Of a stretch of DNA of 64,000 bases, positions 55,350 through 63,765 are shown piece after piece. Numbering within the stretch: position 1 is the stretch's first letter; each line of letters opens with the position of its first letter. Under the pieces are notes generated by a model that made no database searches, was not told where the DNA came from, and saw only the letters and a program-made list of their open reading frames with translations. The DNA lies in the NCBI RefSeq assembly GCF_025685545.1, contig NZ_JAGSYC010000020.1, positions 248,001-312,000 of the forward strand, in the 5' to 3' direction. This DNA comes from Granulicella paludicola (GTDB lineage: Bacteria; Acidobacteriota; Terriglobia; Terriglobales; Acidobacteriaceae). Made by a program: the position numbers and the translations under genes.

Positions 55350-56366
55350 ATGGCAGTAAGGCTGAAGGACATCGCACGCGATCTTGGCGTCTCCGTGGTG
55401 ACGGTTTCCAAGGTGCTGCGCGGCAATGCCGATATCGGGGACGAGACGCGGAAGCGCGTGCTGAAGCGCATGAAGGAGCTGAACTATCAGCCCAACATGA
55501 TGGCGCGCGGTCTGGCCAGCGGACGGACTTATACGGTTGGTCTTGTTGTGCCTGATCTCGTGCATCCGTTCTTTGCGGAGTTCGCGAAGTCGCTGAGTGG
55601 TTACCTGCGGACGAGCAAGCGGGCGCTGATCCTGGCTTCGAGCGAGGAAGATCCCGAGGTCGAGCAGCAGGAGATTCGGACGCTACTGAACCGCGGTGTC
55701 GACGTGTTGCTGATTGCATCCTGCCAGACGAACCTGCGGAACTTCTATGCGCTTGGAGATGAGCGCACGCCGTATATGTTGTTCGACCGAAACTTTCCGC
55801 ATCTTGCGGCGCATTTTGTGGGTTCGGACGATGTGCTGGTCGGCGAGATGGCGACGCGACATCTGATCGATATTGGCCGCAAGCGGATCGCGCATATCGG
55901 CGGTAAGAACTCGAGTACCTCGTTCGATCGTCTGCGCGGATATCGGAATGCGCTGCTTGCGGCGCAACTGCCGACGCAGGATTCGTTTGTGCAGGCGCAT
56001 GATCGTGTGGAAGAGGCTGGCGACAAAGTCGGCTTTCAGGCGATGCAGGAGCTGCTGAAGGTGGAGCCGAGACCTGATGCGGTCTTTTGCTACAACGACA
56101 TGACTGCGGTTGGTGCGATCGAGGCGACTTTGCAGGCGGGTTTGCGCGTTCCGCAGGATATTGCGTTTATTGGTTGCGGAAACCTGCGTTATGCGCCTTA
56201 TTTGAAGGTTCCGTTGAGCTCGATCGACCATGGAACGACAGAACTCGGGCGGGTTGCAGGGCAGTTTGCGCTGGAGCTTTCGATGAAGCCGCAGCAGGAG
56301 CCGAAGAGCATTCTGGTGGCTTCGACTTTGGTAGTGCGAGAGTCGAGCGTGGCGGGCAGCCGGTAG
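55350..56366 (+). CDS. LacI family transcriptional regulator (second)
   Basis: A 338-residue repressor. The HTH is VRLKDIARDLGVSVVTVSKV, followed by the sugar-binding domain (YTVGLVVPDLVHPFFAEFAK, VFCYNDMTAVGAIEATLQAG). It lies 34 bp after the transporter stop and is probably cotranscribed, suggesting autoregulation of that sugar operon. It could also bind the LacI-like operator at 58256-58271. Confidence 0.92.
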   Translation: MAVRLKDIARDLGVSVVTVSKVLRGNADIGDETRKRVLKRMKELNYQPNMMARGLASGRTYTVGLVVPDLVHPFFAEFAKSLSGYLRTSKRALILASSEEDPEVEQQEIRTLLNRGVDVLLIASCQTNLRNFYALGDERTPYMLFDRNFPHLAAHFVGSDDVLVGEMATRHLIDIGRKRIAHIGGKNSSTSFDRLRGYRNALLAAQLPTQDSFVQAHDRVEEAGDKVGFQAMQELLKVEPRPDAVFCYNDMTAVGAIEATLQAGLRVPQDIAFIGCGNLRYAPYLKVPLSSIDHGTTELGRVAGQFALELSMKPQQEPKSILVASTLVVRESSVAGSR

Positions 56367-56370
56367 AGGA

Positions 56371-56604
56371 TACCCCCTCCCCCCTACTTTCAGCTCAAAG
56401 TCTTCATTCGACGAGGCTTAGGGTGTTGACTTCGGTGCATTTCCAATGCGCTTGGTCGAGCGGGCCCATACGACAAGGAGCGGATTCAGGAGACGAGTCA
56501 CTCCTTATCTTTCCTCTGTCTCTATTATAACAACCTGCAAAGAGTACTTATGCAACTTTTATCTCTATTGGAATGAATGGTTTAGTGCGGTAGGGGGCTT
56601 GACA
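56371..56604. repeat. Intergenic element copy B (about 234 bp, related to 2956-3214)
   Basis: It starts five bases after the LacI gene with TACCCCCTCCCCCCTACTTT and ends GGGGGCTTGACA. Shared blocks with copy A are CAAAGTCTT, TCTCTATT, ACAACCTG and ATGCAACTTT, in the same order and similar spacing. Confidence 0.65.
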
Positions 56605-57091
56605 AGATTGAGAGCCCGGATGGATGGCTGAACCTTCCATCCGAGCTTCAAGTTTAGGGGATACCGGGGGTTTGCGTGGACTTAGGCGGCGGATTGGTTG
56701 GGCGGAGTTGTTGAAGACGAGGAGCACGAGTGAGGACAGCAGCAGTCAAGACACAGCGAGATCGAGAGTGAGATAAAGAGTGACAGCATGGTAGTTCCTC
56801 CTGCAGCAGGGACGGAGGATCTGGATGTTTAGATTGCAAAGAAAATTGTTTGAGGTGGGAGGGATGCCAAGATGGGAATCAGGTGAGAGGCAAAACCTAC
56901 CCTGAAGAGGGTGCAGGGAAAGTGGCGGAACGTAGAGATTCGTTCCTTACAGCGTCATGCTCTAAGCGTGTCACGCAGTGGCATTGAGGGTCGGGTTGGT
57001 GCGGGGCTTCGTTCAGAAAACAGATAACAGAGATTACTGCAACGGCTGCGGCTGAAGAGTTGGCGCTCGTCCATCATCGGCGGCAGTGAGG
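56605..57091. other. Non-coding stretch between the LacI gene and trhO
   Basis: About 490 bp with no gene I can firmly support. It contains the small candidate frame at 56682-56789 and a weak hairpin near 56897-56912. Otherwise I see nothing. Confidence 0.4.
56682..56789 (-). CDS. Candidate 35-residue Cys-rich small protein
   Basis: On the minus strand ATG 56789 is preceded by AGGAGGA with seven-base spacing, an ideal ribosome site. The product has a hydrophobic start (MLSLFISLSISL), then CLDCCCPHSC and a Ser/Thr/Pro-rich end. It could be a small lipoprotein or a leader peptide, or chance. No context supports it beyond the ribosome site. Confidence 0.25.
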   Translation of the reverse strand: MLSLFISLSISLCLDCCCPHSCSSSSTTPPNQSAA

Positions 57092-57817
57092 CTATTTGTT
57101 GGGTGGAGGCGTGGGGAAGTCTTTGTGGTCGACGGAGACGCGTTCGTCGAAGATGTAGCATTCGCCTTGCCACTGGCTTTGGTCGGTGGGGACCTCTTCG
57201 AGGTATTTGAGGATGCCGCCTTTGAGGTGGTAGACCTCGGGGAAGCCCTCCTGAAGCATGAAGGCGGAGGCCTTTTCGCAGCGGATGCCGCCGGTGCAGA
57301 ACATGGCGACCTTGCGATGCTTTGCGGGGTCGAGGTTTTCGCGGACGTAGGTGGCGAAGTCAGAGAAGGTGGCGAGGGGCGGGGCGACGGCTCCGGTGAA
57401 GGTGCCGATCTCGGTCTCGTAGGTGTTGCGGGTGTCGAGGAGGAGGACTTCGGGGTCGGCGAGAAGCTGGTTCCAGTGGGCGGGGTCGACGTACTGGCCG
57501 GGGCGAGACGGGTCGATGGAGGTGTTGCGGAAGGTGATGATCTCGCGCTTGTGTTTGAACTTGAGGCGGCGGAAGGGTGGGTGCTCCGAGGTGGAGAACT
57601 TGACCTCTTCGCGGGTGAGGCCGGTGCGTTCGTGCAGGAGAGCGAGCAGGCGGTCGATGGTGGCAGCGGAGGCGGCCATGGTGCCGTTGATGCCTTCGGG
57701 GGCGAGCAGCGTGGTGCCGAGGAGGTCGGAGCCGGTGAAGGTGGCGAGAAGCTCTTCGCGCAGGGCGGCGGGGTCAGCCAGAGCGAAGAAGCGATAGTAG
57801 GCGGCGATGGTGTACAT
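57092..57817 (-). CDS. trhO: tRNA uridine(34) hydroxylase TrhO / rhodanese-type protein (YceA family)
   Basis: A 241-residue cytoplasmic protein. The N-terminal ferredoxin-like domain (YRFFALADPAALREELLA ... LAPEGINGTMA) is followed by a rhodanese domain (PEVLLLDTRNTYETEIGTF) with the active-site Cys in MFCTGGIRCEKA. Family members hydroxylate uridine 34 in tRNA independently of oxygen. It stands alone on the minus strand. Confidence 0.9.
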   Translation of the reverse strand: MYTIAAYYRFFALADPAALREELLATFTGSDLLGTTLLAPEGINGTMAASAATIDRLLALLHERTGLTREEVKFSTSEHPPFRRLKFKHKREIITFRNTSIDPSRPGQYVDPAHWNQLLADPEVLLLDTRNTYETEIGTFTGAVAPPLATFSDFATYVRENLDPAKHRKVAMFCTGGIRCEKASAFMLQEGFPEVYHLKGGILKYLEEVPTDQSQWQGECYIFDERVSVDHKDFPTPPPNK

Positions 57818-58255
57818 GCTGGTACTAGTTTAGAGGAGAGAGGAGAGGGGCAAACCGTGGGCTGAAGCCCTCTTTATCCAGGGCGTTAGGAGATCCTATG
57901 CTTAATCGTCGGGGTACCGGAGAGGTGGCGGGGCTGCGAACCAGTTCGTGACGGTGAAGCTGTCATGAGCGGAGCATCCGGCTGTCGTCAGCGGAGTACC
58001 CCCAAAATGCAGGTCTCTCCACTCCGGTTCGCTCCAGTGGAGATGACAGGGGCGGTTCCAAATGCAGATTCCTCCGCTGCGCTGCGGAATGACAAAGCGG
58101 TCCGGTTCGCACCGGTTGAGATGACAGGGGCGGTTCCAAACGCAGATTCCTCCGCTGTGCTGCGGAATGACAAAGCGGGAGCGGATGGCGTGGAAGATGC
58201 GAAGGAAAAGGCTTGACAGTCGTTTGCATAGGGACTTAGAGTTTTGGCTTAGTTA
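57818..58255. other. Repeat-rich region between trhO and the inositol oxygenase gene
   Basis: About 440 bp with no gene. It holds a GGGCTGAAGCCC-like motif near 57862, three members of the GCAG...ATGACA hairpin family, a tandem 78-bp repeat, and the promoter of the next gene. Confidence 0.6.
58009..58179. repeat. Tandem array of hairpin repeats with 78-bp period
   Basis: A 58009-58049 copy has a long palindrome (TCTCTCCACT ... AGTGGAGA). Then a 78-bp unit occurs twice (58024-58101 and 58102-58179), each containing a GCAGATTCCTCCGCTG-type hairpin (58064-58095 and 58142-58173) and GGTTCGC. Confidence 0.75.
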
Positions 58256-58271
58256 GCGGTAACGTTGCCGC
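58213..58271 (+). promoter_or_regulatory. Promoter and LacI-type operator of the inositol oxygenase gene
   Basis: TTGACA (58213-58218) and TAGAGT (58237-58242) are 18 bp apart. GCGGTAACGTTGCCGC (58256-58271) is a near-perfect palindrome with a central CG, as in LacI/GalR operators. It lies at the expected transcription start, so binding would repress. The two LacI genes in the window are candidate binders. Confidence 0.6.
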
Positions 58272-58295
58272 AAATCTGAAGTTTGGAGATGACGT

Positions 58296-59156
58296 ATGGC
58301 CACCCAGGTACTTCCTGCTGACGCACCGCTCAAGGATATGGACGAGTGGGATGAGTTTCTAACCGGACGTTATAAGGAAGGCAAGAGCGAGGAGGAGTTT
58401 CGTCAGTATGACGAGAAGGCGACTCCCGGCGTGGCCGAGTTCTATCGGCTGAACCACCAGTTTCAGACCTACGACTACGTGATGGCGAAGGAGAAGGAAT
58501 ACTTCAGCCTGAACAAGGGGATGAAGAGTATCTGGGAGGCAGCGGAGTTTCTGAATACGCTGGTGGATGACAGCGATCCGGATACGGACCTGACACAGAT
58601 CGAGCACCTGTTGCAGACCTCGGAGGCGATTCGCCGCGATGGGCATCCGCGGTGGTTTGTGCTGACCGGGTTTATTCATGATCTGGGCAAGGTGCTTTGC
58701 CTGTGGGGCGAGCCGCAGTGGGGCGTGGTGGGAGATACGTTCCCGGTAGGTTGCGCGTACTCGAAGGACATTGTGTTTCCTGAGTACTTCAAGGCGAACC
58801 CGGACTATAACAACCCGCTGTACCAGACGAAATACGGCGTGTACGAGCCGAACTGCGGGCTGGAGAATGTTCACCTGTCGTTCGGACATGACGGGTACAT
58901 CGGCGAGGTGATGAAGAACTACATGCCGGAGGAATCGCTGTACATGCTTCGGTATCACTCGTTCTACCCGGCGCATAAGCATGGCGCGTATCGCCACCTG
59001 ATGAACGACCACGACGTGGAGATGTTGGAGTGGGTGAACAAGTTCAACGTGTATGACCTGTACTCGAAGGGACACACGAAGCCAAATATGAAGGAACTGA
59101 AGCCTTACTACGATGACCTGTTTGCGGAGTTCTTCCCGGAGAAGATCGCCTGGTAA
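58296..59156 (+). CDS. Inositol oxygenase (MIOX)
   Basis: A 286-residue diiron HD-fold enzyme that converts myo-inositol and O2 to D-glucuronate. All iron ligands of the family are visible: His117 (RDGHPRW), His128-Asp129 (TGFIHDLGK), His198 (FGHDGY), His221 (RYHSFYPAH) and Asp254 ([10 protein letters not shown]). GGAG lies seven bases before ATG 58296. MIOX is mainly known from eukaryotes and is sporadic in bacteria. A terminator and hairpin repeat separate it from the IolB-like gene. Confidence 0.94.
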   Translation: MATQVLPADAPLKDMDEWDEFLTGRYKEGKSEEEFRQYDEKATPGVAEFYRLNHQFQTYDYVMAKEKEYFSLNKGMKSIWEAAEFLNTLVDDSDPDTDLTQIEHLLQTSEAIRRDGHPRWFVLTGFIHDLGKVLCLWGEPQWGVVGDTFPVGCAYSKDIVFPEYFKANPDYNNPLYQTKYGVYEPNCGLENVHLSFGHDGYIGEVMKNYMPEESLYMLRYHSFYPAHKHGAYRHLMNDHDVEMLEWVNKFNVYDLYSKGHTKPNMKELKPYYDDLFAEFFPEKIAW

Positions 59157-59184
59157 GGCAGGGAATAGGGAGTCGGGAATAAGG

Positions 59185-59218
59185 AAGGCCCTGGGGTGTT
59201 GAGCCTTGGGGCCTTTTG
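59185..59218 (+). terminator. Terminator after the inositol oxygenase gene
   Basis: AAGGCCC (59185-59191) pairs with GGGCCTT (59208-59214), with extra pairing inside, and is followed by TTTG. Confidence 0.65.
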
Positions 59219-59246
59219 TTGGTCTGGTGGGGACGAAGCGTGAGAA

Positions 59247-59288
59247 GCAGATTCCCTCCGGGAATGAAAATAAATGGGAATGACAAAG
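59247..59288. repeat. Hairpin repeat with duplicated right flank
   Basis: GCAGATTCCCTCCGGGAATG is followed by AAAATAAAT and a second GGGAATGACAAAG. This looks like a partly duplicated copy of the GCAG...ATGACAA family. It lies between the MIOX and IolB-like genes. Confidence 0.65.
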
Positions 59289-59306
59289 AAAAGGGATGGA
59301 GTTGTG

Positions 59307-60074
59307 ATGTCGAAGCGATTGGTGACGGGGACGGCGAGCGAGCGGGGGCGGAAGGTGTTTGTTCATCCGGGGAACAGCTCGATGTTGCAGGTGAGCTATG
59401 GACGGATTCGGTTGGATCGTGAGATTGCGCGCGTGGAGTTTGAGAACGAAGGGCAGGAGACGGGGCTGATCTGCGTGAGTGGCGGGGGTGTGGTGATGGC
59501 GGATGGGCAACGCTTCGCGATGAAGAAGGACGATGCGCTGTATGTTCCGAAGGGGCTGGGCATCATTGTCGAGACGGAGGGCGAGCTGGATCTGGTGGAG
59601 TGCTCGGCTCCGGTGGAGGGTGAGTATCCGCTGCAGTATGTCTCGGCGGAGAGTGTGCAGGCGGATGCGAAGCTGCACTTTGTGGCGGGGACGGAGAGTG
59701 CGCATCGCGAGATCAATATTCTGCTGGGGACGAATGTGAAGGCGGGACGGCTGGTGGTGGGGGTGACGCGGTCGCTGCCGGGGAATTGGACGAGCTGGCC
59801 TCCGCATGAGCATGCGGCGATGCTGGAAGAAATCTATGTGTATGTCGATATGCCGGAGCCTGCGTTTGGGCTGCAGCTGGTGTACACGGATGCGATTACG
59901 CCAGCGGAGGTGGAGGTGGTGCGCGACGGCGATGCGGTGCTGCTGCCTGCGGGGTATCACCCGAATGTGGCGATACCGGGGTCTGCGCTGAACTTTGTGT
60001 GGATCATGGCGGCGCATCGCGAGGTGGTAGATCGGAAGTGGGGCGTGGTGCAGGTGGATGCCCGGTACGCGTAA
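59307..60074 (+). CDS. IolB-family (5-deoxy-glucuronate isomerase-like) cupin
   Basis: A 255-residue bicupin. The C-terminal motifs GNWTSWPPHEHAAMLEEIYVYV and LLPAGYHPNVAIPG match IolB. ATG 59307 has GGAG five bases before it. In the classical inositol pathway IolB acts on 5-deoxy-glucuronate, made by IolG-E-D, none of which is present here. Next to MIOX it may instead act on D-glucuronate or a product of it. That is inference. Confidence 0.82.
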   Translation: MSKRLVTGTASERGRKVFVHPGNSSMLQVSYGRIRLDREIARVEFENEGQETGLICVSGGGVVMADGQRFAMKKDDALYVPKGLGIIVETEGELDLVECSAPVEGEYPLQYVSAESVQADAKLHFVAGTESAHREINILLGTNVKAGRLVVGVTRSLPGNWTSWPPHEHAAMLEEIYVYVDMPEPAFGLQLVYTDAITPAEVEVVRDGDAVLLPAGYHPNVAIPGSALNFVWIMAAHREVVDRKWGVVQVDARYA

Positions 60075-60139
60075 GGGCTTGTTCTCCAAGTAGCGCTTGT
60101 TTCATAAACTTTGAAGAGTCGTACGGCTATGAGCAAGAA

Positions 60140-60169
60140 GCAGGTCCTTCGCTGCGCTCAGGATGACAA
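60140..60169. repeat. Hairpin repeat, GCAGGT variant
   Basis: GCAGG-TCCTTCGCTGCGCTCAGGA-TGACAA keeps the family flanks with a different palindrome. It lies between the IolB-like and PI-PLC-like genes. Confidence 0.65.
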
Positions 60170-60257
60170 TCTCAAAAGATAAATCTGGATGAAACATACT
60201 CTAGCAATATGACGATGTCACACTGAGAGGAATGCCGACCGGGCAGGGGAAGTTGAG

Positions 60258-61406
60258 ATGGCTATGAAGATGTGTTGGATGACGGTGTGTGCGCTGGCAG
60301 TGGCTGGCTCGGCCATGGCGCAGGTGGATGTGGCGGCGCAGAGGAAGCAGGACAAACTGGTACACCTGAACGAGATTCAGGTGATCGGGTCGCACAACAG
60401 TTATCACACGGGGTTTGCGCCGAGTGCGCGGAAGTACCTGGAGAAGGTGAATCCGAAGGCGCTGCGGGCGCTGGACTATAGCCATCCGGCTCTGGATGTG
60501 CAGCTGACGGGCGGCGTGCGGCAGCTGGAGATCGATGTGTTTGCGGACACGAAGGGTGGGCGGTTCGCGCACATGGATGTCGACGACAAGATCAAGGCGG
60601 CGGGGCTGCCGGCCGATCCTCCGTTCGATCCGGATCATGTGATGGATAAGCCGGGGTTCAAGGTGATGCATGTGCAGGGGCTGGACCAGCGGTCGAGCTG
60701 CCAGACGTTTGTGGCTTGCCTGACGACGGTGCGGGCGTGGTCGAAGGCGCACCCGGGGCATATGCCGATCTTTCTACTGATTGAGACGAAGGAGGGCGAG
60801 GTGAAGGAGCTGCCTGCTGCTCCGAAGACGGAGGCGTTTACGCCGGCGGTGTTCGACCTGCTGGATGCGGAGATTCGGTCGGTGTTCAAGCCGGGCGAGA
60901 TGATTCTGCCGGATGAGGTGCGGGGGAGACATGCGACGCTGAACGAAGCGATTAAGACGGGTGGATGGCCGACACTGGAGAAGGCTCGCGGGCGCGTGGT
61001 GTTCCTGATGGACCAGCGGAAGGTGGAGTCGATTTATACGGAGGGACATCCTTCGCTGCGGGGTCGGATTTTGTTTACGAATGCGGAGCCGGGACAGCCG
61101 GATGCGGCGTTCATCGAAGAGAACGATGGAACGAAGGCTGTGATTGATGGGCTGGTGAAGCAGGGCTACCTTGTGCGGACGCGTACGGACGAGGGGACGG
61201 AGCAGGCGCGGACGAACGATACGACGCGGCGAGATACGGCGCTGGCGACGGGGGCGCAGATCATCAGCACGGATTATCCGGGGGCGGAGCCGTCGTCTTG
61301 GACGGGGTACAAGGTGGAGTTGCCGGGTGGGATGGTGGCCCGGTGTAATCCGCTGAATGCTCCGGTGGGCTGTGTGAGCGCGCTTTTGCAGGATGCCGGG
61401 AAATAG
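60258..61406 (+). CDS. Secreted PI-PLC-like phosphodiesterase
   Basis: A 382-residue TIM-barrel phospholipase C of the Ca2+-dependent PI-PLC-like type. A signal peptide (WMTVCALAVAGSAMAQ) precedes VIGSHNSYHTGF (catalytic His) and RQLEIDVFAD, then FKVMHVQGLDQ and IFLLIETKEGE. The end carries TDYPGAEPSSWTGYKVELPG and a Cys pair. It would release inositol phosphates from phosphoinositides. With MIOX and IolB-like genes upstream this suggests scavenging of inositol from host or dead-cell lipid. Confidence 0.84.
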   Translation: MAMKMCWMTVCALAVAGSAMAQVDVAAQRKQDKLVHLNEIQVIGSHNSYHTGFAPSARKYLEKVNPKALRALDYSHPALDVQLTGGVRQLEIDVFADTKGGRFAHMDVDDKIKAAGLPADPPFDPDHVMDKPGFKVMHVQGLDQRSSCQTFVACLTTVRAWSKAHPGHMPIFLLIETKEGEVKELPAAPKTEAFTPAVFDLLDAEIRSVFKPGEMILPDEVRGRHATLNEAIKTGGWPTLEKARGRVVFLMDQRKVESIYTEGHPSLRGRILFTNAEPGQPDAAFIEENDGTKAVIDGLVKQGYLVRTRTDEGTEQARTNDTTRRDTALATGAQIISTDYPGAEPSSWTGYKVELPGGMVARCNPLNAPVGCVSALLQDAGK

Positions 61407-61424
61407 CTGCTGCTTGAGGTGATG

Positions 61425-61458
61425 GTGCGGGCCACTCGATGGAGTGGCCCGCACTTTT
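61425..61458 (+). terminator. Strong terminator after the PI-PLC gene
   Basis: A perfect 13-bp stem (61425-61437 with 61442-61454), a 4-base loop and TTTT. Confidence 0.9.
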
Positions 61459-61681
61459 GATAGGGGTGGAGTGAGGATGGTGAATATTTTTCGTCGCGGT
61501 GAAGCGTTTGGGAGACTTTTGGGAACCCCGGGCGTCCAACCTGCGTAATCAGCACTATCACTTGAACGGCAGGGAAGCGGATTTTCGTCTTGAGGCGGAT
61601 TCGTGGATGTGTCGCTGCGGACTGTCGGGGCTCGGCTATGCTGAGTACATTCTTTTGCGGCAAGCGGTGTATGGAGGCGTG

Positions 61682-62854
61682 ATGAGCAGGTTGACGTGTG
61701 TGGTCCGGGGTGCGGGAGTTGTGGCGTTTGCTCTGCTGCTGATAGTGGCGGCGGGAAGCGCTGCGATGGCGCAGGCGGCGAAGGCTGGCATCGAGGACAC
61801 GTGGCAGGGAACGCTGCATGTGACGGACCCTGGTGGGAAAGATTTGCGCACGGTGCTGAAGATTTCGAAGGACGAAAAGGGTGCGCTGACGGGGCAGATG
61901 TTCAGCATCGACCAAGGCGGACAAGGTATCAAAACGAGCTCCATCAGCTTTCAGGATGGCGTGCTCAAGTACGGGATAGAGAGAATCGATCTGACCTATG
62001 AGGGCAAGATTTCGTCGGACGGGAGGTCGATTACGGGCGCGGCGACGCAGGGTGGTACGCCGAGGCCGCTAATCTTCGAGCGGACGACGCCTGCGACCGC
62101 CTGGGCGATTCCTGAACCGCCGCCACCGACGCCCCGCATGGCCGCTGACGCGAACCCAACCTTCGAGGTAGCTACGGTGAAGCCGAGTAAGCCCGATGCG
62201 CAGGGCTGGGGCATCCAGGTAATTCCCGGTGGCCGCTTCAGGACCCTCAATACGACTCTGTTGGATCTGATTAAGTTTTCGTACGATTTGCAGGATAAGC
62301 AGGTGGTGGAGGCGCCCGCCTGGGTGGCGACCGATAAATTCGATGTAAGCGCGCAGCCTGATATCCCGGGGCTGCCGAATGAGCGCCAGCTAAAGAACAT
62401 GGTGCAGAAACTGCTGACCGATCGCTTTCAGTTGAAGTTCCACGACGACAAGCGCGAGCTTTCGGCTTACGTGCTGCGCGTGAGCAAGGATGGCCCGAAG
62501 ATCAAGAAGAGTGAAAGCCAGGATGGGCTTCCGGGGTATGGGTTTCGCGGGCTGGGAATATTGTCAGTGAACAACTCAGATATGGACGGCTTTTGCCGCA
62601 TGATGCAGGCCTCTGTTCTTGACCGCCCCGTGGTGAACCAAACGGCACTCGAGGGCCGTTGGAGCTTTCTGCTGAAGTGGACACCGGATGAATCGCAGTT
62701 TGGAGGCAAGATGAAAATGCCTGAACCTGCGGCTGATGCGCCTCCTCCCTTGTTTACAGCCATGCCGGAGCAGCTGGGATTGAAGCTTGATGCGGAGAAG
62801 GCGCAGGTGAAGACGATGGTGATCGACCACGTCGACAAGCCGAGCGACAACTGA
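61682..62854 (+). CDS. TIGR03435 family protein with N-terminal beta domain
   Basis: A 390-residue secreted protein. ATG 61682 has GGAGG four bases before it and begins with the signal peptide (AFALLLIVAAGSAAMAQ). A DTWQGTLHVT-type beta domain of about 110 residues comes first. Then follows the TIGR03435 domain (PTFEVATVKPSKPDAQGWGI, LTDRFQLKFHDDKRELSAYV, TAMPEQLGLKLDAEKAQVKT). The family is almost limited to Acidobacteria and has no established function. Confidence 0.85.
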   Translation: MSRLTCVVRGAGVVAFALLLIVAAGSAAMAQAAKAGIEDTWQGTLHVTDPGGKDLRTVLKISKDEKGALTGQMFSIDQGGQGIKTSSISFQDGVLKYGIERIDLTYEGKISSDGRSITGAATQGGTPRPLIFERTTPATAWAIPEPPPPTPRMAADANPTFEVATVKPSKPDAQGWGIQVIPGGRFRTLNTTLLDLIKFSYDLQDKQVVEAPAWVATDKFDVSAQPDIPGLPNERQLKNMVQKLLTDRFQLKFHDDKRELSAYVLRVSKDGPKIKKSESQDGLPGYGFRGLGILSVNNSDMDGFCRMMQASVLDRPVVNQTALEGRWSFLLKWTPDESQFGGKMKMPEPAADAPPPLFTAMPEQLGLKLDAEKAQVKTMVIDHVDKPSDN

Positions 62855-62883
62855 TCACAGCCAGTGAAGAGAGGATAAGGATA

Positions 62884-63702
62884 TTGCGATTTCATCGGGC
62901 CGGGATGGTATTGGCGTTGAGTTTGTCCGTGGCGGGCGGGGTGGCGCAGGTGCCTGCAGACGCAGCGAAGACGGCGATTCCGAATGCTGTTTTCGACGTG
63001 TCGACGATGAAGCCAAATCATAGCGAAGATGGCTCGGTGAACGTCAACTGGGGCGAGAATACCTACACCGCGAAGAATGTGCAGGTGGATAGCTTGCTGA
63101 GTGTGGCCTTCGGCGTTCGGGAAGACTTGATCACGGGCTTGCCAGCGTGGGCGAAGTCGATGCATTTCGACATTGTGGCGAAGGCGACCGAGCTGGACCC
63201 CGAGACTGTAAAGAAGTTGACGAGAGAGCAGCGTCGCGAGTTGATGCAGGGCATGATTCTGCATCTGCTCGAGGAACGGTTCCACGTGAAGACGCATACG
63301 GAGATGAAGGAGCTTCCGGTGTATGACCTTGTGATTGCGAAGGGCGGGATCAAGTTCGACGGAGCAGGAAAGAAGCTTGGTGTGGAAGGATGCAAGGGCT
63401 GGATGATGTCGAGTGATAACGACATGAAGCTGCAGTGCGTGCCGATAGATATGCTGGCGTCGAATCTTGAGTACCGCGCGGAACGCACGATCATCGACAA
63501 GACGGGTTTGCCGAAGGATGTTGGCTATGACATGGAGTTGAAGTGGCGGCGCGAGACGGAGGGTGCGGCCTCCGATGCAGATCTGCAACTGCCGACGCTG
63601 TTCGATGCCTTGCAGGAACAGCTGGGGTTGAAGCTGGAGAGTTCGAAGGGGCCGGTAAAGACGCTGGTCGTGGATCAGATGGAGAAGCCGACGGAGAACT
63701 AA
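62884..63702 (+). CDS. TIGR03435 family protein
   Basis: A 272-residue secreted protein; TTG 62884 is supported by GAGG upstream, while ATG 62905 is possible. A signal (MVLALSLSVAGGVAQ) is followed by AVFDVSTMKPNHSEDGSVN, ILHLLEERFHVKTHTEMKEL and DALQEQLGLKLESSKGPVKT. It lacks the beta domain of the preceding gene. Adjacent paralogues imply local duplication. Confidence 0.84.
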   Translation: MRFHRAGMVLALSLSVAGGVAQVPADAAKTAIPNAVFDVSTMKPNHSEDGSVNVNWGENTYTAKNVQVDSLLSVAFGVREDLITGLPAWAKSMHFDIVAKATELDPETVKKLTREQRRELMQGMILHLLEERFHVKTHTEMKELPVYDLVIAKGGIKFDGAGKKLGVEGCKGWMMSSDNDMKLQCVPIDMLASNLEYRAERTIIDKTGLPKDVGYDMELKWRRETEGAASDADLQLPTLFDALQEQLGLKLESSKGPVKTLVVDQMEKPTEN

Positions 63703-63765
63703 TGGCGAGTGTTGTTAACCGCGGTGATTGCTGGCGCGTTGTTCGAGCAAGTTGAGGATTGAAAG

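Noticed and set aside
57965..58229. Small frames on both strands over the tandem hairpin repeats
   Set aside because: They simply read through the duplicated repeat units; no ribosome site or conserved domain is seen.
58359..60089. A 576-codon open frame on the minus strand across the MIOX and IolB-like genes
   Set aside because: It is antisense to two well-supported enzymes, is rich in His/Arg/Leu/Pro as expected for a shadow frame in GC-rich DNA, and has no family motif.
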